Program-made: the position numbers and the translations under genes
DNA from: Lutibacter sp.
Lineage (GTDB): Bacteria > Bacteroidota > Bacteroidia > Flavobacteriales > Flavobacteriaceae
DNA: 13,548 nucleotides
Direction of reading: 5' to 3'
NCBI GenBank assembly: GCA_021647265.1
Contig: JAKIVA010000060.1
Span: forward strand, 1-13,548
The notes under the pieces: generated by a model
What the model was told of the DNA's origin: nothing
Seen by the model: the letters and a program-made list of their open reading frames with translations, nothing else
Databases searched by the model: none
Shown: piece by piece, positions 1-7,000 of the stretch
How the letters are laid out: every line of letters begins with the position of its first letter
Numbering within the stretch: the first letter of the stretch is position 1

Positions 1-269
1 ATTTTGAAGGTGAAATTTCTGATTATAGAATCATACCTATCACCGCAACAGCAGATCAAACTGCTGCACAAAACAGGCTTACTGTTGCTGTAAAGGTTCG
101 GTTTTACAATAAGTTAGTAGAAGAAGATAATTTCGAAAAAACATTTTCTTTTTATTCTGACGTTGGGGCAAGTCAACAACTTACAGGAAGTGTTTTAGAA
201 ACCGCTCTTGAAGAAATTTTTGAACGTTTAACACAAGATATATACAACGCTGCAGTAGCAAAATGGTAA
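1..269 (+). CDS. lptE: LptE-like LPS-assembly lipoprotein, C-terminal part (5' end outside window)
   Basis: The frame opens before the window and gives 88 residues ending in AAVAKW. LptE is the outer-membrane lipoprotein that plugs the LptD barrel and helps insert lipopolysaccharide. The segment has features I associate with flavobacterial LptE proteins: ITATADQTAAQNRLTV near the left edge, a beta-rich middle with FEKTFSFYSD, then a helix GSVLETALEEIFERLTQDIYN at the end. The signal peptide and lipobox would lie upstream and cannot be seen. The stop codon lies within ATGGTAA, so it overlaps or nearly touches the start of the next gene, which suggests translational coupling in an operon with the TPR protein and secG. 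The identification rests on remembered family resemblance, not on a catalytic motif. Confidence 0.78.
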   Translation, partial: FEGEISDYRIIPITATADQTAAQNRLTVAVKVRFYNKLVEEDNFEKTFSFYSDVGASQQLTGSVLETALEEIFERLTQDIYNAAVAKW

Positions 270-271
270 TT

Positions 272-1069
272 ATGAATACATTAGAATTTACATCATTATT
301 AAAGGAACCGTCTTCAATTACCTTGGATCAAACCAATGCAATTGAAGACGTTTTAGAAAATTACCCTTATTTTCAAGCTGCTAGAATTTTACATTTAAAA
401 GGATTGAAAAATCAACATAGTTTTAAATACAATGCCACTTTAAAAACTGCGGCAGCTTACACAACCAATAGGACTGTATTATTTGATTTTATTACTACCA
501 ATATGCTTGACGCATCTAATGCCATAGAAAAGCAACAACAGCTTATTGTAGAAAATGAAGTTATTGATGTAGAAGTGGTAAAGAAACCTTTAGTCAGTAG
601 CCCTGTCAATACAATAGAAACAAAAACTGAAATCATAAAGGAAAAATTAGAAATTGGCAAACCTCTAGTTTTTGACCTTGCTGAAATGCATTCTTTTAGT
701 GAATGGTTACAGTTAACGCATCTAAAACCTATAGAAAGGGTAACCTCTGGTCAAACTACTGAACCAAAGTTAGTCAAACAAGAAAGTGTTAAAAAGGAAA
801 ATAAATTTGATTTAATTGAGCAATTTATTATTGCCAAACCAAAGTTAAAACCCCCTACAACTATTGAAAATATTGATGTTTCTTTTGAAAGCATTAAAGA
901 AGACAATACCTTAATGACTGAAACATTGGCTAGGGTATATTTAGAACAAAAAAAGTACAAAAAAGCGATACAAGCTTTTAAAATATTAAGTTTGAAATAT
1001 CCAGAAAAAAGTAGTTTCTTTGCAGACCGAATTAAAGCAATAAAATTTTTACAAAAAAATAATTCATAA
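272..1069 (+). CDS. TPR-like hypothetical protein between lptE and secG
   Basis: A 265-residue protein with no signal peptide or membrane segment, so probably cytoplasmic. The N-terminal ~90 residues (LEFTSLL, YPYFQAARILHLKGLKNQ) are helical and resemble a conserved flavobacterial protein found at this locus. The middle is acidic and low in complexity. The last ~60 residues (TLARVYLEQKKYKKAIQAFKILSLKYPEKS) form a tetratricopeptide-type helical pair, a protein-protein interaction fold. I prefer the ATG at 272 (MNTLEF). An in-frame ATG at 263 would add three residues and overlap the lptE stop. secG follows after three bases, so lptE, this gene and secG look like one transcript ending at the terminator near 1470. 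The specific role is unknown. Confidence 0.8.
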   Translation: MNTLEFTSLLKEPSSITLDQTNAIEDVLENYPYFQAARILHLKGLKNQHSFKYNATLKTAAAYTTNRTVLFDFITTNMLDASNAIEKQQQLIVENEVIDVEVVKKPLVSSPVNTIETKTEIIKEKLEIGKPLVFDLAEMHSFSEWLQLTHLKPIERVTSGQTTEPKLVKQESVKKENKFDLIEQFIIAKPKLKPPTTIENIDVSFESIKEDNTLMTETLARVYLEQKKYKKAIQAFKILSLKYPEKSSFFADRIKAIKFLQKNNS

Positions 1070-1072
1070 ACT

Positions 1073-1414
1073 ATGTATTATACTCTATTTTTAATCATGA
1101 TTGTTATTGTAGCAATCTTATTGATATTAATTATCATGGTACAAAATCCTAAAGGAGGCGGATTATCTTCTTCTTTCGGAGGTCAAGGAACTCAAAATTT
1201 AGGAGGTGTACAAAACACTACCAATTTTTTAGACAAAGCAACTTGGACATTGGCTATTGCTCTTTTAGCATTGATACTATTATCAAATTTTGCAATACCA
1301 AGAACCAATAGTATTGATACAAAATCTCAAATTGAAAAGACACTTGATGACAGAAATCCTGTTCAAGAAGCTCCAACTGAGACACAACCAGAAACAACAA
1401 ATGATTCAATCTAA
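1073..1414 (+). CDS. secG: SecG, protein-export membrane subunit
   Basis: A 113-residue small membrane protein. SecG is the accessory subunit of the SecYEG translocon and assists SecA-driven protein export across the inner membrane. Two hydrophobic helices are visible, residues about 3-23 and 57-75. Between them lies the diagnostic cytoplasmic loop, MVQNPKGGGLSSSFGG followed by a Gly/Gln/Asn-rich stretch. The polar tail after residue 78 is acidic and Thr/Glu-rich, as is usual in Bacteroidota SecG. The gene starts three bases after the TPR gene and is the last of its operon: a strong hairpin with a T tract follows about 25 nt after the stop. Confidence 0.95.
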   Translation: MYYTLFLIMIVIVAILLILIIMVQNPKGGGLSSSFGGQGTQNLGGVQNTTNFLDKATWTLAIALLALILLSNFAIPRTNSIDTKSQIEKTLDDRNPVQEAPTETQPETTNDSI

Positions 1415-1438
1415 TACCAATTAGAATCTATACATTAT

Positions 1439-1474
1439 AAAATGCCAACGAAATGACACGTTGGCATTTTTTTT
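1439..1474 (+). terminator. Rho-independent terminator after secG
   Basis: A stem of AAAATGCCAACG (1439-1450) pairs with CGTTGGCATTTT (1459-1470) across an 8-nt loop, and the T run extends to 1474. There are no mismatches in the stem. It closes the lptE-TPR-secG transcript before groES. Because the A-rich 5' side mirrors the T tract, it could also work on the opposite strand, but no gene reads towards it from the right. Confidence 0.92.
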
Positions 1475-1522
1475 ACATACTATTTAAATAGTAATTACTT
1501 TTTTTTATATTAAATGCCTATC

Positions 1523-1554
1523 TGTCATAAATTAAAGAATGGCACATTTTTCGA
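1523..1554 (+). promoter_or_regulatory. Candidate groESL promoter, sigma-54-like spacing (tentative)
   Basis: TGGCAC at 1540-1545 is followed by TCGA at 1551-1554, so the GG and the downstream G have the separation of a -24/-12 sigma-54 promoter (TGGCAC-N5-TTGC). The -12 half fits poorly: only the first T and the G match. TGTCA (1523-1527) precedes it and resembles the TGGCA half as a direct repeat, so the pair could instead be a heat-shock operator. The inferred transcript would start about 25-30 nt before the groES ATG. No clear Bacteroidota -7/-33 pair was seen here. Confidence 0.3.
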
Positions 1555-1591
1555 CTGTAACCAATTATATTAACTTAAAAATACACAAAAA

Positions 1592-1870
1592 ATGAGTAAA
1601 ATAAAAATCAAACCTCTTGCAGACAGAGTTGTTATTGAACCACTTGCTGCTGAAACTAAAACTGCTTCAGGAATTTACATACCTGACTCAGCTAAAGAAA
1701 AGCCCCAGCAAGGTAAAGTTGTTGCTGTAGGTAAAGGTACAAAAGACGAACCAACAACTGTAAAGGTTGGCGATACTGTTCTTTATGGAAAATATGCAGG
1801 TACAGAACTTAAACTTGAAGGTGGTGATTATATCATCATGAGAGAAAGTGATATATTTGCGATTGTATAA
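1592..1870 (+). CDS. groES: GroES co-chaperonin
   Basis: A 92-residue protein of the normal GroES length. Seven copies cap the GroEL ring and close the folding chamber in the cytoplasm. The hallmarks are the N-terminal strand IKPLADRVVIEPL, the mobile loop AAETKTASGIYIPDSAKEKPQ (about residues 19-39) that docks on GroEL, the turn GKVVAVGKGT, and the C-terminal VLYGKYAGTELKLEGGDYIIMRESDIFAIV. The start is the ATG in an A-rich leader (ACAAAAAATG), typical of Bacteroidota, which rarely use Shine-Dalgarno sites. groEL follows after 98 nt in the same direction, with hairpins in the gap but no T-tract terminator, so the two genes should share a transcript. Confidence 0.97.
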   Translation: MSKIKIKPLADRVVIEPLAAETKTASGIYIPDSAKEKPQQGKVVAVGKGTKDEPTTVKVGDTVLYGKYAGTELKLEGGDYIIMRESDIFAIV

Positions 1871-1882
1871 CAATCCTATCCT

Positions 1883-1948
1883 AAAGGATTTAGAAACTGT
1901 AATCCTTTAAAAAACATCTAAATTATAATGTTCCCATTATTATGGGAA
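1883..1948 (+). other. Two hairpins in the groES-groEL spacer
   Basis: AAAGGATT (1883-1890) can pair with AATCCTTT (1901-1908). TTCCCAT (1931-1937) pairs with ATGGGAA (1942-1948) across four bases, ending 20 nt before the groEL ATG. Neither is followed by a T tract, so they are not obvious terminators. They may tune message stability or groEL translation. Confidence 0.5.
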
Positions 1949-1968
1949 TCACAAATAAAAATTTAATT

Positions 1969-3603
1969 ATGGCAAAAGATATAAAATTTAATATTGAAGC
2001 ACGTGACGGACTAAAACGTGGTGTTGATGCATTAGCAAATGCAGTTAAAGTAACTTTAGGTCCTAAAGGACGAAATGTAATTATTGGAAAACCTTTTGGC
2101 GGACCAGCTATTACTAAAGATGGTGTAAGTGTAGCAAGAGAAATTGAGCTAGAAGATACCTTAGAAAATATGGGAGCTCAAATGGTAAAAGAAGTAGCTT
2201 CAAAAACTAATGACTTGGCTGGTGACGGTACTACTACCGCTACAGTATTAGCACAAGCTATTGTAAAAGAAGGTTTAAAAAATGTGGCTGCAGGTGCAAA
2301 TCCGCTAGATCTTAAAAAAGGAATAGATAAAGCTGTGGCTGCTGTTGTTGCTGATTTACAAAAACAATCACAAGTAGTAGGCAGTAAAATTGAAAAAATA
2401 AAGCAAGTAGCTTCTATTTCAGCTAATAACGATGAAAGTGTTGGCGACTTGATTGCACAAGCTTTCCAAAAAGTTGGTAAAGAAGGTGTCATTACTGTAG
2501 AAGAAGCAAAAGGAACTGAAACTTATGTAGATATTGTTGAAGGTATGCAATTTGACAGAGGATATCTTTCTCCTTATTTTGTAACCAATTCAGAAAAAAT
2601 GATTGCAGATATTGAAAGTCCATACATCTTGTTGTATGATAAAAAAATATCTACCATGAAAGATTTACTTCCTATTCTAGAACCCGTAGCTCAATCAGGA
2701 AAACCTTTATTGATTATCGCAGAAGATATTGACGGTGAAGCTTTAGCTACTTTGGTTGTAAATAAACTACGTGGTTCATTAAAAGTTGCAGCCGTAAAAG
2801 CTCCAGGTTTTGGCGATAGACGTAAAGCTATGCTAGAAGATATTGCCATCCTAACAGGAGGTACAGTTATTGCTGAAGAAAGAGGTTTTACCCTAGAGAA
2901 TACTACTATTGATATGTTAGGTACTGCTGAAAGAGTAACCATTGACAAAGACAACACTACTGTTGTAAATGGTGCTGGTAAAAAAGGTGATATCAAGGCA
3001 AGAGTTAATCAAATTAAATCACAAATTGAAACGACTACTTCTGATTATGACAAAGAAAAACTACAAGAACGCTTAGCTAAATTGGCTGGTGGTGTTGCTG
3101 TGTTGTATGTTGGTGCAGCTTCTGAAGTTGAAATGAAAGAAAAGAAAGATAGAGTTGATGATGCTCTACATGCTACACGTGCCGCTGTAGAAGAAGGTAT
3201 TGTTGCTGGTGGTGGTGTTGCCTTGATAAGAACAAAAGGTATTTTAGAAAAATTAACTTCTTCTAACTTAGATGAAGTTACCGGAATACAAATTATAGCA
3301 AGAGCTGTAGAAGAACCATTACGTATTATTGCTGAAAATGCTGGTAGTGAAGGTTCTGTAGTTGCTGCTAAAGTATTAGAAGGTAAAAAGGACTTTGGCT
3401 TTAATGCCAAATCAGGTAAATATGTTCAGATGCTTAAATCTGGCATTATTGATCCAACCAAAGTTACACGTGTAGCATTAGAAAATGCAGCTTCAGTAGC
3501 TGGTATGATTCTTACTACAGAATGTGCTTTGGTAGACATTAAAGAAGATGCTCCTGCTGGCGGAATGCCTCCTATGGGTGGCGGAATGCCAGGTATGATG
3601 TAA
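1969..3603 (+). CDS. groEL: GroEL chaperonin (Hsp60)
   Basis: A 544-residue protein, full length for GroEL, the ATP-driven double-ring chaperonin that folds proteins inside a cavity capped by GroES. Visible hallmarks are VTLGPKGRNV (27-36), TKDGVSVAREIELED (49-63), the ATP-site GDGTTTATVLA (85-95) with its Asp, the apical-domain stretch ending KAPGFGDRRKAMLEDIA, VGAASEVEMKEKKDRVDDA, the C-terminal nucleotide-site VEEGIVAGGGVAL, and the Gly-Gly-Met-rich tail ending GGGMPGMM. I chose the ATG at 1969 (MAKDIKF), the family-typical start. An upstream in-frame ATG at 1942 lies in the second arm of a hairpin and would add nine untypical residues. The gene is followed by a strong terminator. Confidence 0.97.
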   Translation: MAKDIKFNIEARDGLKRGVDALANAVKVTLGPKGRNVIIGKPFGGPAITKDGVSVAREIELEDTLENMGAQMVKEVASKTNDLAGDGTTTATVLAQAIVKEGLKNVAAGANPLDLKKGIDKAVAAVVADLQKQSQVVGSKIEKIKQVASISANNDESVGDLIAQAFQKVGKEGVITVEEAKGTETYVDIVEGMQFDRGYLSPYFVTNSEKMIADIESPYILLYDKKISTMKDLLPILEPVAQSGKPLLIIAEDIDGEALATLVVNKLRGSLKVAAVKAPGFGDRRKAMLEDIAILTGGTVIAEERGFTLENTTIDMLGTAERVTIDKDNTTVVNGAGKKGDIKARVNQIKSQIETTTSDYDKEKLQERLAKLAGGVAVLYVGAASEVEMKEKKDRVDDALHATRAAVEEGIVAGGGVALIRTKGILEKLTSSNLDEVTGIQIIARAVEEPLRIIAENAGSEGSVVAAKVLEGKKDFGFNAKSGKYVQMLKSGIIDPTKVTRVALENAASVAGMILTTECALVDIKEDAPAGGMPPMGGGMPGMM

Positions 3604-3630
3604 TCATCATAGCTTACACTAATTAAATCA

Positions 3631-3673
3631 TAAAAAGCCTTGACATTATATTGTTAAGGCTTTTTATTTTTTT
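3631..3673 (+). terminator. Rho-independent terminator after groEL
   Basis: AAAAAGCCTT (3632-3641) pairs perfectly with AAGGCTTTTT (3656-3665). GACA/TGTT extends the stem by four pairs (one G.T), leaving a 6-nt loop. A further T-rich run reaches about 3673. It ends the groESL transcript and separates it from the convergent zinc-ribbon gene. Confidence 0.93.
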
Positions 3674-3787
3674 CAAAATTTCAGTTCAGAAATTACTACA
3701 AAGCAACGTTATTTTAAGCATCAAGCTTTTATAGTTGATAAAACCTCATTTCGACACTCTAGATAGGGCGTTGAGGAATTCATTAAA

Positions 3788-4132
3788 TCACCTTCTTACA
3801 ATTAATATTTCATCGTCAGAAAATTCCATCCATGCAAAATCATAAACATGGTGATACATTTTCCCTTTACTATTAACATGAAAATGTGTAATGTATTTAA
3901 AGTTAAATTTCTTTTTTGCCAAGACAACCCTATTTATCTTTTTTTGAAAGGTGTTTTTACCTAATAATTCTAGTAGGATAGATCTGTTTCTATGTAAAAT
4001 CTCATCTAAATCTTTAGCTATTTTAGAGGTGACTCTTCTTAGGTGTACATGGTAATAATTTTTACATTCTATAGAACAGAAGAGTTTATCTTTTCGTCCT
4101 TTTAATCCTTTTTTACAAATTTTACATTTCAT
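3788..4132 (-). CDS. Small zinc-ribbon protein, conserved hypothetical, divergent from the recombinase
   Basis: A 114-residue basic protein on the minus strand. The N-terminus is a treble-clef or zinc-ribbon motif: Cys3-x2-Cys6 and, after a basic loop (KGLKGRKDK), Cys19-x3-Cys23 followed by KNYYHVHLRR. The rest is helix-then-strand (HRNRSILLELLGKNT, KKKFNFKYITHFH, YDFAWMEFSDDEIL). I recall similar proteins as conserved and uncharacterised in Flavobacteriaceae. The four cysteines suggest Zn binding and the lysine content suggests nucleic-acid binding, but neither is proven. It is transcribed away from the recombinase gene across a 120-nt shared intergenic region with palindromes, so it could belong to the same system (for example as an accessory DNA-binding or regulatory factor) or simply be a chromosomal neighbour. 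No function is assigned. Confidence 0.8.
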   Translation of the reverse strand: MKCKICKKGLKGRKDKLFCSIECKNYYHVHLRRVTSKIAKDLDEILHRNRSILLELLGKNTFQKKINRVVLAKKKFNFKYITHFHVNSKGKMYHHVYDFAWMEFSDDEILIVRR

Positions 4133-4173
4133 AAGACTGTAAATGTAGTGTTTTTATTGAATTTTTGTGTTAT

Positions 4174-4200
4174 CCGTTTTTAACGGTTAACAAACGTTTG
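4174..4200. promoter_or_regulatory. Palindromes in the divergent intergenic region (possible operator)
   Basis: CCGTT-TTT-AACGG (4174-4186) is an inverted repeat with 5-bp arms. CAAACGTTTG (4191-4200) is a perfect 10-bp palindrome. Both lie midway in the 120-nt gap between the divergently transcribed zinc-ribbon and recombinase genes, where a shared operator would be expected. No convincing -7/-33 promoter pair could be assigned to either gene. Confidence 0.35.
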
Positions 4201-4252
4201 TATTCGTTTATAGCTTTTTTATATCAATAATTAATCTAATATTTGTATTACT

Positions 4253-5389
4253 ATGGAAAATAAGTTACAAAAATCAATCACCTTAAAACACTTACTAATC
4301 AACAAACAACAATGTGTTGGATTGCAATTTAATACTGATAAAATATTAGAAGCACTGGTACGAGAATTACCATCACCTAAATGGAGTAATCAATTTAAGA
4401 TGCCTTATATTTTAAATACAAAATCAAATCAGAATCTAATTTTTAGTGTTTTTAGAGGTGTCGCTTGGATAAATTGTAATTATTTTTTCAAGGACAAAAT
4501 TCTAAATCATGATAATGAAGAAATTGATGTTTCTTGGTTTAGAAAGCGAATTATAGAAGATAATTACAGAAAGTGTCCTGAAGCATATCTGAAGAAATTA
4601 GAATTAAAAAAATATGCAAATAACACAGTAAGAATTTATGTGTTTTGTTTTGAAAAGTTTATAAATTATCATTATAATATTGATTTAATTGATATTAATG
4701 AAAATGATATTAGAAACTATTTAGAGTTCTTAATTAAAGAAGAACTATCAAATTCTTATATAAATCAGTCAATAAATGCTATTAAATTTTATTATGAAAT
4801 TGTCTTAGGCATGCCAAATAGGTTTTATGAGATAGAAAGACCTAGAAAAGAATTTAAGTTACCAAAAGTAATTTCAAAAGAAGAGGTTTTTTCAATAATT
4901 GAACATACTTCTAACATCAAACATAAATGTATTGTTAGCTTATTATATTCTGCAGGTTTAAGAAGAAGTGAATTACTTAATTTAAAATTAGAAGATATTG
5001 ACAGTAAAAGAATGCTTGTAAAAGTAAATCTAGCAAAGGGTAATAAAGATAGATTTTCAGTACTTAACAAAAGTGTTTTAGATGATTTAAGAATTTATTA
5101 TAAAGCATATAAACCAAAGTTATATCTGTTTGAAAATCCTTCAACTGATAAAAAGTATAGTTCTTCAAGCGTATTAAAAATTGTTGTACAGTCAGCAAAA
5201 AAAGCAAAGTTATCAAAAAGAGTTACTCCACATATGCTCAGACATAGTTTTGCAACACATTTATTAGAAAACGGAAGTGATTTAAGGCTTATTCAGCTTT
5301 TATTAGGTCATAATTCTACTAAAACCACAGAAATATACACTCATGTTGCCGTAAACACTTTTACGAATCTAAAAGATTTATTAACTTAG
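4253..5389 (+). CDS. Tyrosine recombinase (XerC/D-like) with N-terminal extension, candidate cassette integrase
   Basis: A 378-residue tyrosine site-specific recombinase, which would cut and rejoin DNA through a 3'-phosphotyrosine. Residues ~1-100 are an extension ahead of the usual core-binding domain (~108-187, from CPEAYLKKLELKKYANNTV to YYEIVLG). The catalytic domain (~200-378) has the full set: Arg237 in AGLRRSE, Lys262 in AKGNKDR, His327 and Arg330 in PHMLRHSFATHLL, His353 in LLGHNSTKTTEIYTHV, and nucleophile Tyr362. It reads like XerC/D. The extra segment that integron IntI enzymes carry before the HxxR box is absent. The gene ends about 46 nt before the attI-like G^TTG junction of the cassette array and points the same way as the cassettes. 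By position it is the likely enzyme for that array, although the activity itself is inferred. All catalytic residues are intact. Confidence 0.9.
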   Translation: MENKLQKSITLKHLLINKQQCVGLQFNTDKILEALVRELPSPKWSNQFKMPYILNTKSNQNLIFSVFRGVAWINCNYFFKDKILNHDNEEIDVSWFRKRIIEDNYRKCPEAYLKKLELKKYANNTVRIYVFCFEKFINYHYNIDLIDINENDIRNYLEFLIKEELSNSYINQSINAIKFYYEIVLGMPNRFYEIERPRKEFKLPKVISKEEVFSIIEHTSNIKHKCIVSLLYSAGLRRSELLNLKLEDIDSKRMLVKVNLAKGNKDRFSVLNKSVLDDLRIYYKAYKPKLYLFENPSTDKKYSSSSVLKIVVQSAKKAKLSKRVTPHMLRHSFATHLLENGSDLRLIQLLLGHNSTKTTEIYTHVAVNTFTNLKDLLT

Positions 5390-5403
5390 CAGCATATAAT
5401 GGA

Positions 5404-5441
5404 TATATAGTTACCAAGGTAACTATATACCAACGTTGTGG
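5404..5441 (+). repeat. attI-like primary site: perfect hairpin plus G^TTGTGG core
   Basis: TATATAGTTACC (5404-5415) and GGTAACTATATA (5418-5429) form perfect 12-bp arms two bases apart, directly followed by CCAACG^TTGTGG with the inferred cut after G5435. The right half closely matches the right end of attC1 (TAACT-N-TATACC-(A)-AACGTTGTGG in both). The left side lacks a CAAC-type box, as expected for an attI rather than an attC. It has no T tract, so it is not a standard terminator. Confidence 0.65.
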
Positions 5442-6824
5442 TGCATTTAAAAAAACCTTCTGAATATCAAAATAATGGGAACATTTTGTGAATTAAGCAT
5501 TAATGATTATGACTTATTTGATATTAAAAATGGTTATCAAAAAGAAATAATAGATTTAATTTTTAATAAATCTGACTTCATAATTGAAAAAGAAATTGGA
5601 AATGATTATGTATCTAAAAAGTTTGTTTCAAAAGTAAGTATTTGTAAAAAAAGATTAGAAATATATGGTAACACCTTACATAAATCGAAAATTGATTTTA
5701 CAAATTCATTAAAAAAGTATAAAGCGGAATATGACGTTGTATTTGATAATGAAGATGAAATATCCTATAAACTTTACCAACAAATAATTAAAAGAAATAT
5801 TGAAAGTAAATTACGGATTTATGATGAATGTGATAACCCAATCTCGGAAAATTTTGAAGAATTTATAAAATCTAACAACTTTGGGGTTCCATATCAAAGT
5901 CTTGAATGTTTATTATGGTCTATATTTGATTCGATTGACCAAGATTATAATGTGGTCTATGATTTAACAAATATTATAGAATCAGGATGGATAACATCAA
6001 ATCCTGAAAAGGAAATTGAAATTCAGAAAATTATAATTTTGACAGAAGGTAAAACAGACACCGAATTTATAAAAAAAGGACTAAATATATTTTATCCTTT
6101 TCTTAAAGAGCATTACCACTTTATGGATTTTGAAAATTCAAATTATGAATCAAGTGCATCCAGATTAGTTCAAACTGTTAAAGCATTTGTAGGTTCTGGA
6201 ATTAAAAATAGAATTATAGCATTATTTGACAATGATACAGCAGGAACAAAAGAAATTAATAATCTTAAAAAAACTAAACTACCTGATAATATCAAAGTTT
6301 TTAAATACCCTAAAAATGATTTAGCCAAAGATTATCCTACACAAGGGCCAAATGGGTTAATACAAATGGACGTAAATAATTTAGGTTGCAGTATTGAAAT
6401 GTACTTGGGGAAAAAATCGTTAAAATTAGAAGATAAATATCAACCTGTACAATGGAAAGGTTATGATGAAAAACTTGAACAATATCAAGGGGAAGTTAGA
6501 AATAAAAAAAAGATACAAGAATATTTCAGAAATCAAATTAAGGAGAAAAGAATTACAAGTGAAAATGCTCAAAATGAAATTCCAGAATTAAAAAAAATTG
6601 TTGATTTAATATTAAATGCTTGGCACAATAACGACACCACAACACCGTATAAAATTAATGCTTAAGGTCTGTGTTTAAAAGAAGTTCTGGCATATTTACG
6701 AAGTCCGCAAAATTTTTTAAATTTTGCATTCAGTGGAAAATAAAGATAAAATTTAAAAAATTCTGCTAAGTGCCAAACCCGAAAATTATTGTATTTTTAA
6801 CCAGCACTAACTTTATACCAAACG
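5436..6824 (+). mobile_element. Gene cassette 1 (HEPN/Toprim protein)
   Basis: The unit runs between two AACG^TTGTGG junctions. Its 5' end GTTGTGGTG (with the G before the cut) is the exact reverse complement of CACCACAAC at 6635-6643, the left end of its terminal repeat. The gene starts 39 nt inside the unit. There is little room for a promoter, so expression probably depends on read-through from the recombinase side. Confidence 0.72.
5475..6665 (+). CDS. HEPN/Toprim-type predicted defence protein
   Basis: A 396-residue soluble protein. The N-terminal ~165 residues (MGTFCELSINDYDLFD, later RLEIYGNTLHKSKIDF) resemble the HEPN/Toprim-associated N-terminal domain family, which is computationally predicted to belong to defence or conflict systems. 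From ~185 it is a Toprim domain, the metal-dependent nuclease/topoisomerase fold: IIILTEGKTDTEF (catalytic Glu191, Asp195) and IIALFDNDTAGTKE (Asp252-x-Asp254), with a possible further acidic residue at Glu308. The expected activity is Mg-dependent cleavage of nucleic acid, perhaps triggered by infection; this is inference. No signal peptide or membrane segment is seen. It is the only gene of cassette 1. The last ten residues (TTTPYKINA and the residue before) are encoded by the left arm of attC1, so that tail is dictated by the recombination site. Confidence 0.8.
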   Translation: MGTFCELSINDYDLFDIKNGYQKEIIDLIFNKSDFIIEKEIGNDYVSKKFVSKVSICKKRLEIYGNTLHKSKIDFTNSLKKYKAEYDVVFDNEDEISYKLYQQIIKRNIESKLRIYDECDNPISENFEEFIKSNNFGVPYQSLECLLWSIFDSIDQDYNVVYDLTNIIESGWITSNPEKEIEIQKIIILTEGKTDTEFIKKGLNIFYPFLKEHYHFMDFENSNYESSASRLVQTVKAFVGSGIKNRIIALFDNDTAGTKEINNLKKTKLPDNIKVFKYPKNDLAKDYPTQGPNGLIQMDVNNLGCSIEMYLGKKSLKLEDKYQPVQWKGYDEKLEQYQGEVRNKKKIQEYFRNQIKEKRITSENAQNEIPELKKIVDLILNAWHNNDTTTPYKINA

Positions 6825-6830
6825 TTGTGG
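6635..6830 (+). repeat. attC-like site of cassette 1 (196 nt imperfect inverted repeat)
   Basis: The left box CACCACAAC (6635-6643) overlaps the end of the HEPN/Toprim gene, and the right box is G^TTGTGG (6824-6830). The next arms, left GTATAAAATTAATGCT and right AGCACTAACTTTATAC, pair over 16 positions with two mismatches, both G.T on the bottom strand. Inside, AATTTTTTAAATTTT (6711-6725) and its perfect 15-bp complement (6748-6762) form a second stem, so the whole site can fold into one long hairpin. A three-base spacer on the left faces a longer one on the right, resembling the unpaired spacer of attC sites. Confidence 0.75.
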
Positions 6831-6898
6831 TTTATATTACAACAGAAACAAAAACAGAAAAATTGCATTGCAACACAAAGAAATTAATACTGACAAAT

Positions 6899-6967
6899 AG
6901 TAAGTATTTACCTTACTTATTTTACGGTTTTACCTTACAACTAAATGAAAAATCTTCAGTATTCTTG
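6899..6967 (+). promoter_or_regulatory. Composite promoter element, copy 1 (cassette 2 toxin-like gene)
   Basis: In order: inverted repeat AGTAAG (6899-6904) / CTTACT (6912-6917); the dyad ACGGTTTTACC (core GGTTTTACC at 6926-6934); and a -7-like box TATTCTTG (6960-6967) 34 nt from the dyad start. The same order and spacing occur before the peptide-export operon (9986-10051), with 22 of 28 bases identical from 6911 onward. The dyad lies near -40, where an activator would bind. The ATG is 34 nt downstream. Confidence 0.6.
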
Positions 6968-7000
6968 AAAATTAAATATTAATACTTAAATTTAAACACT

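Noticed and set aside
2178..3410. Long open frames on the minus strand opposite groEL
   Set aside because: They mirror the codon structure of a clearly real groEL gene and encode low-complexity Ser/Ala/Thr-rich products.
3674..3787. AACGTT at 3705-3710 as the left boundary of the mobile region
   Set aside because: Only a 6-bp palindrome matches. There is no adjacent inverted repeat or paired box, so chance is likely.
4253..5389. Naming the recombinase IntI
   Set aside because: The catalytic set is present, but the additional segment that IntI enzymes carry before the HxxR box is missing and there is a long N-terminal extension, so I kept a general tyrosine-recombinase name.
5404..5429. Perfect hairpin after the recombinase read as a Rho-independent terminator
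   Set aside because: The stem is AT-rich and is followed by CCAACG, not a T tract. Its right half matches attC1, so it is better explained as a recombination site.
6770..6982. 70-codon open frame with a GTG start, plus strand
   Set aside because: It starts inside the attC1 repeat, crosses the cassette 1/2 junction and runs through the leader and promoter element of cassette 2. No domain or plausible start context; judged spurious.
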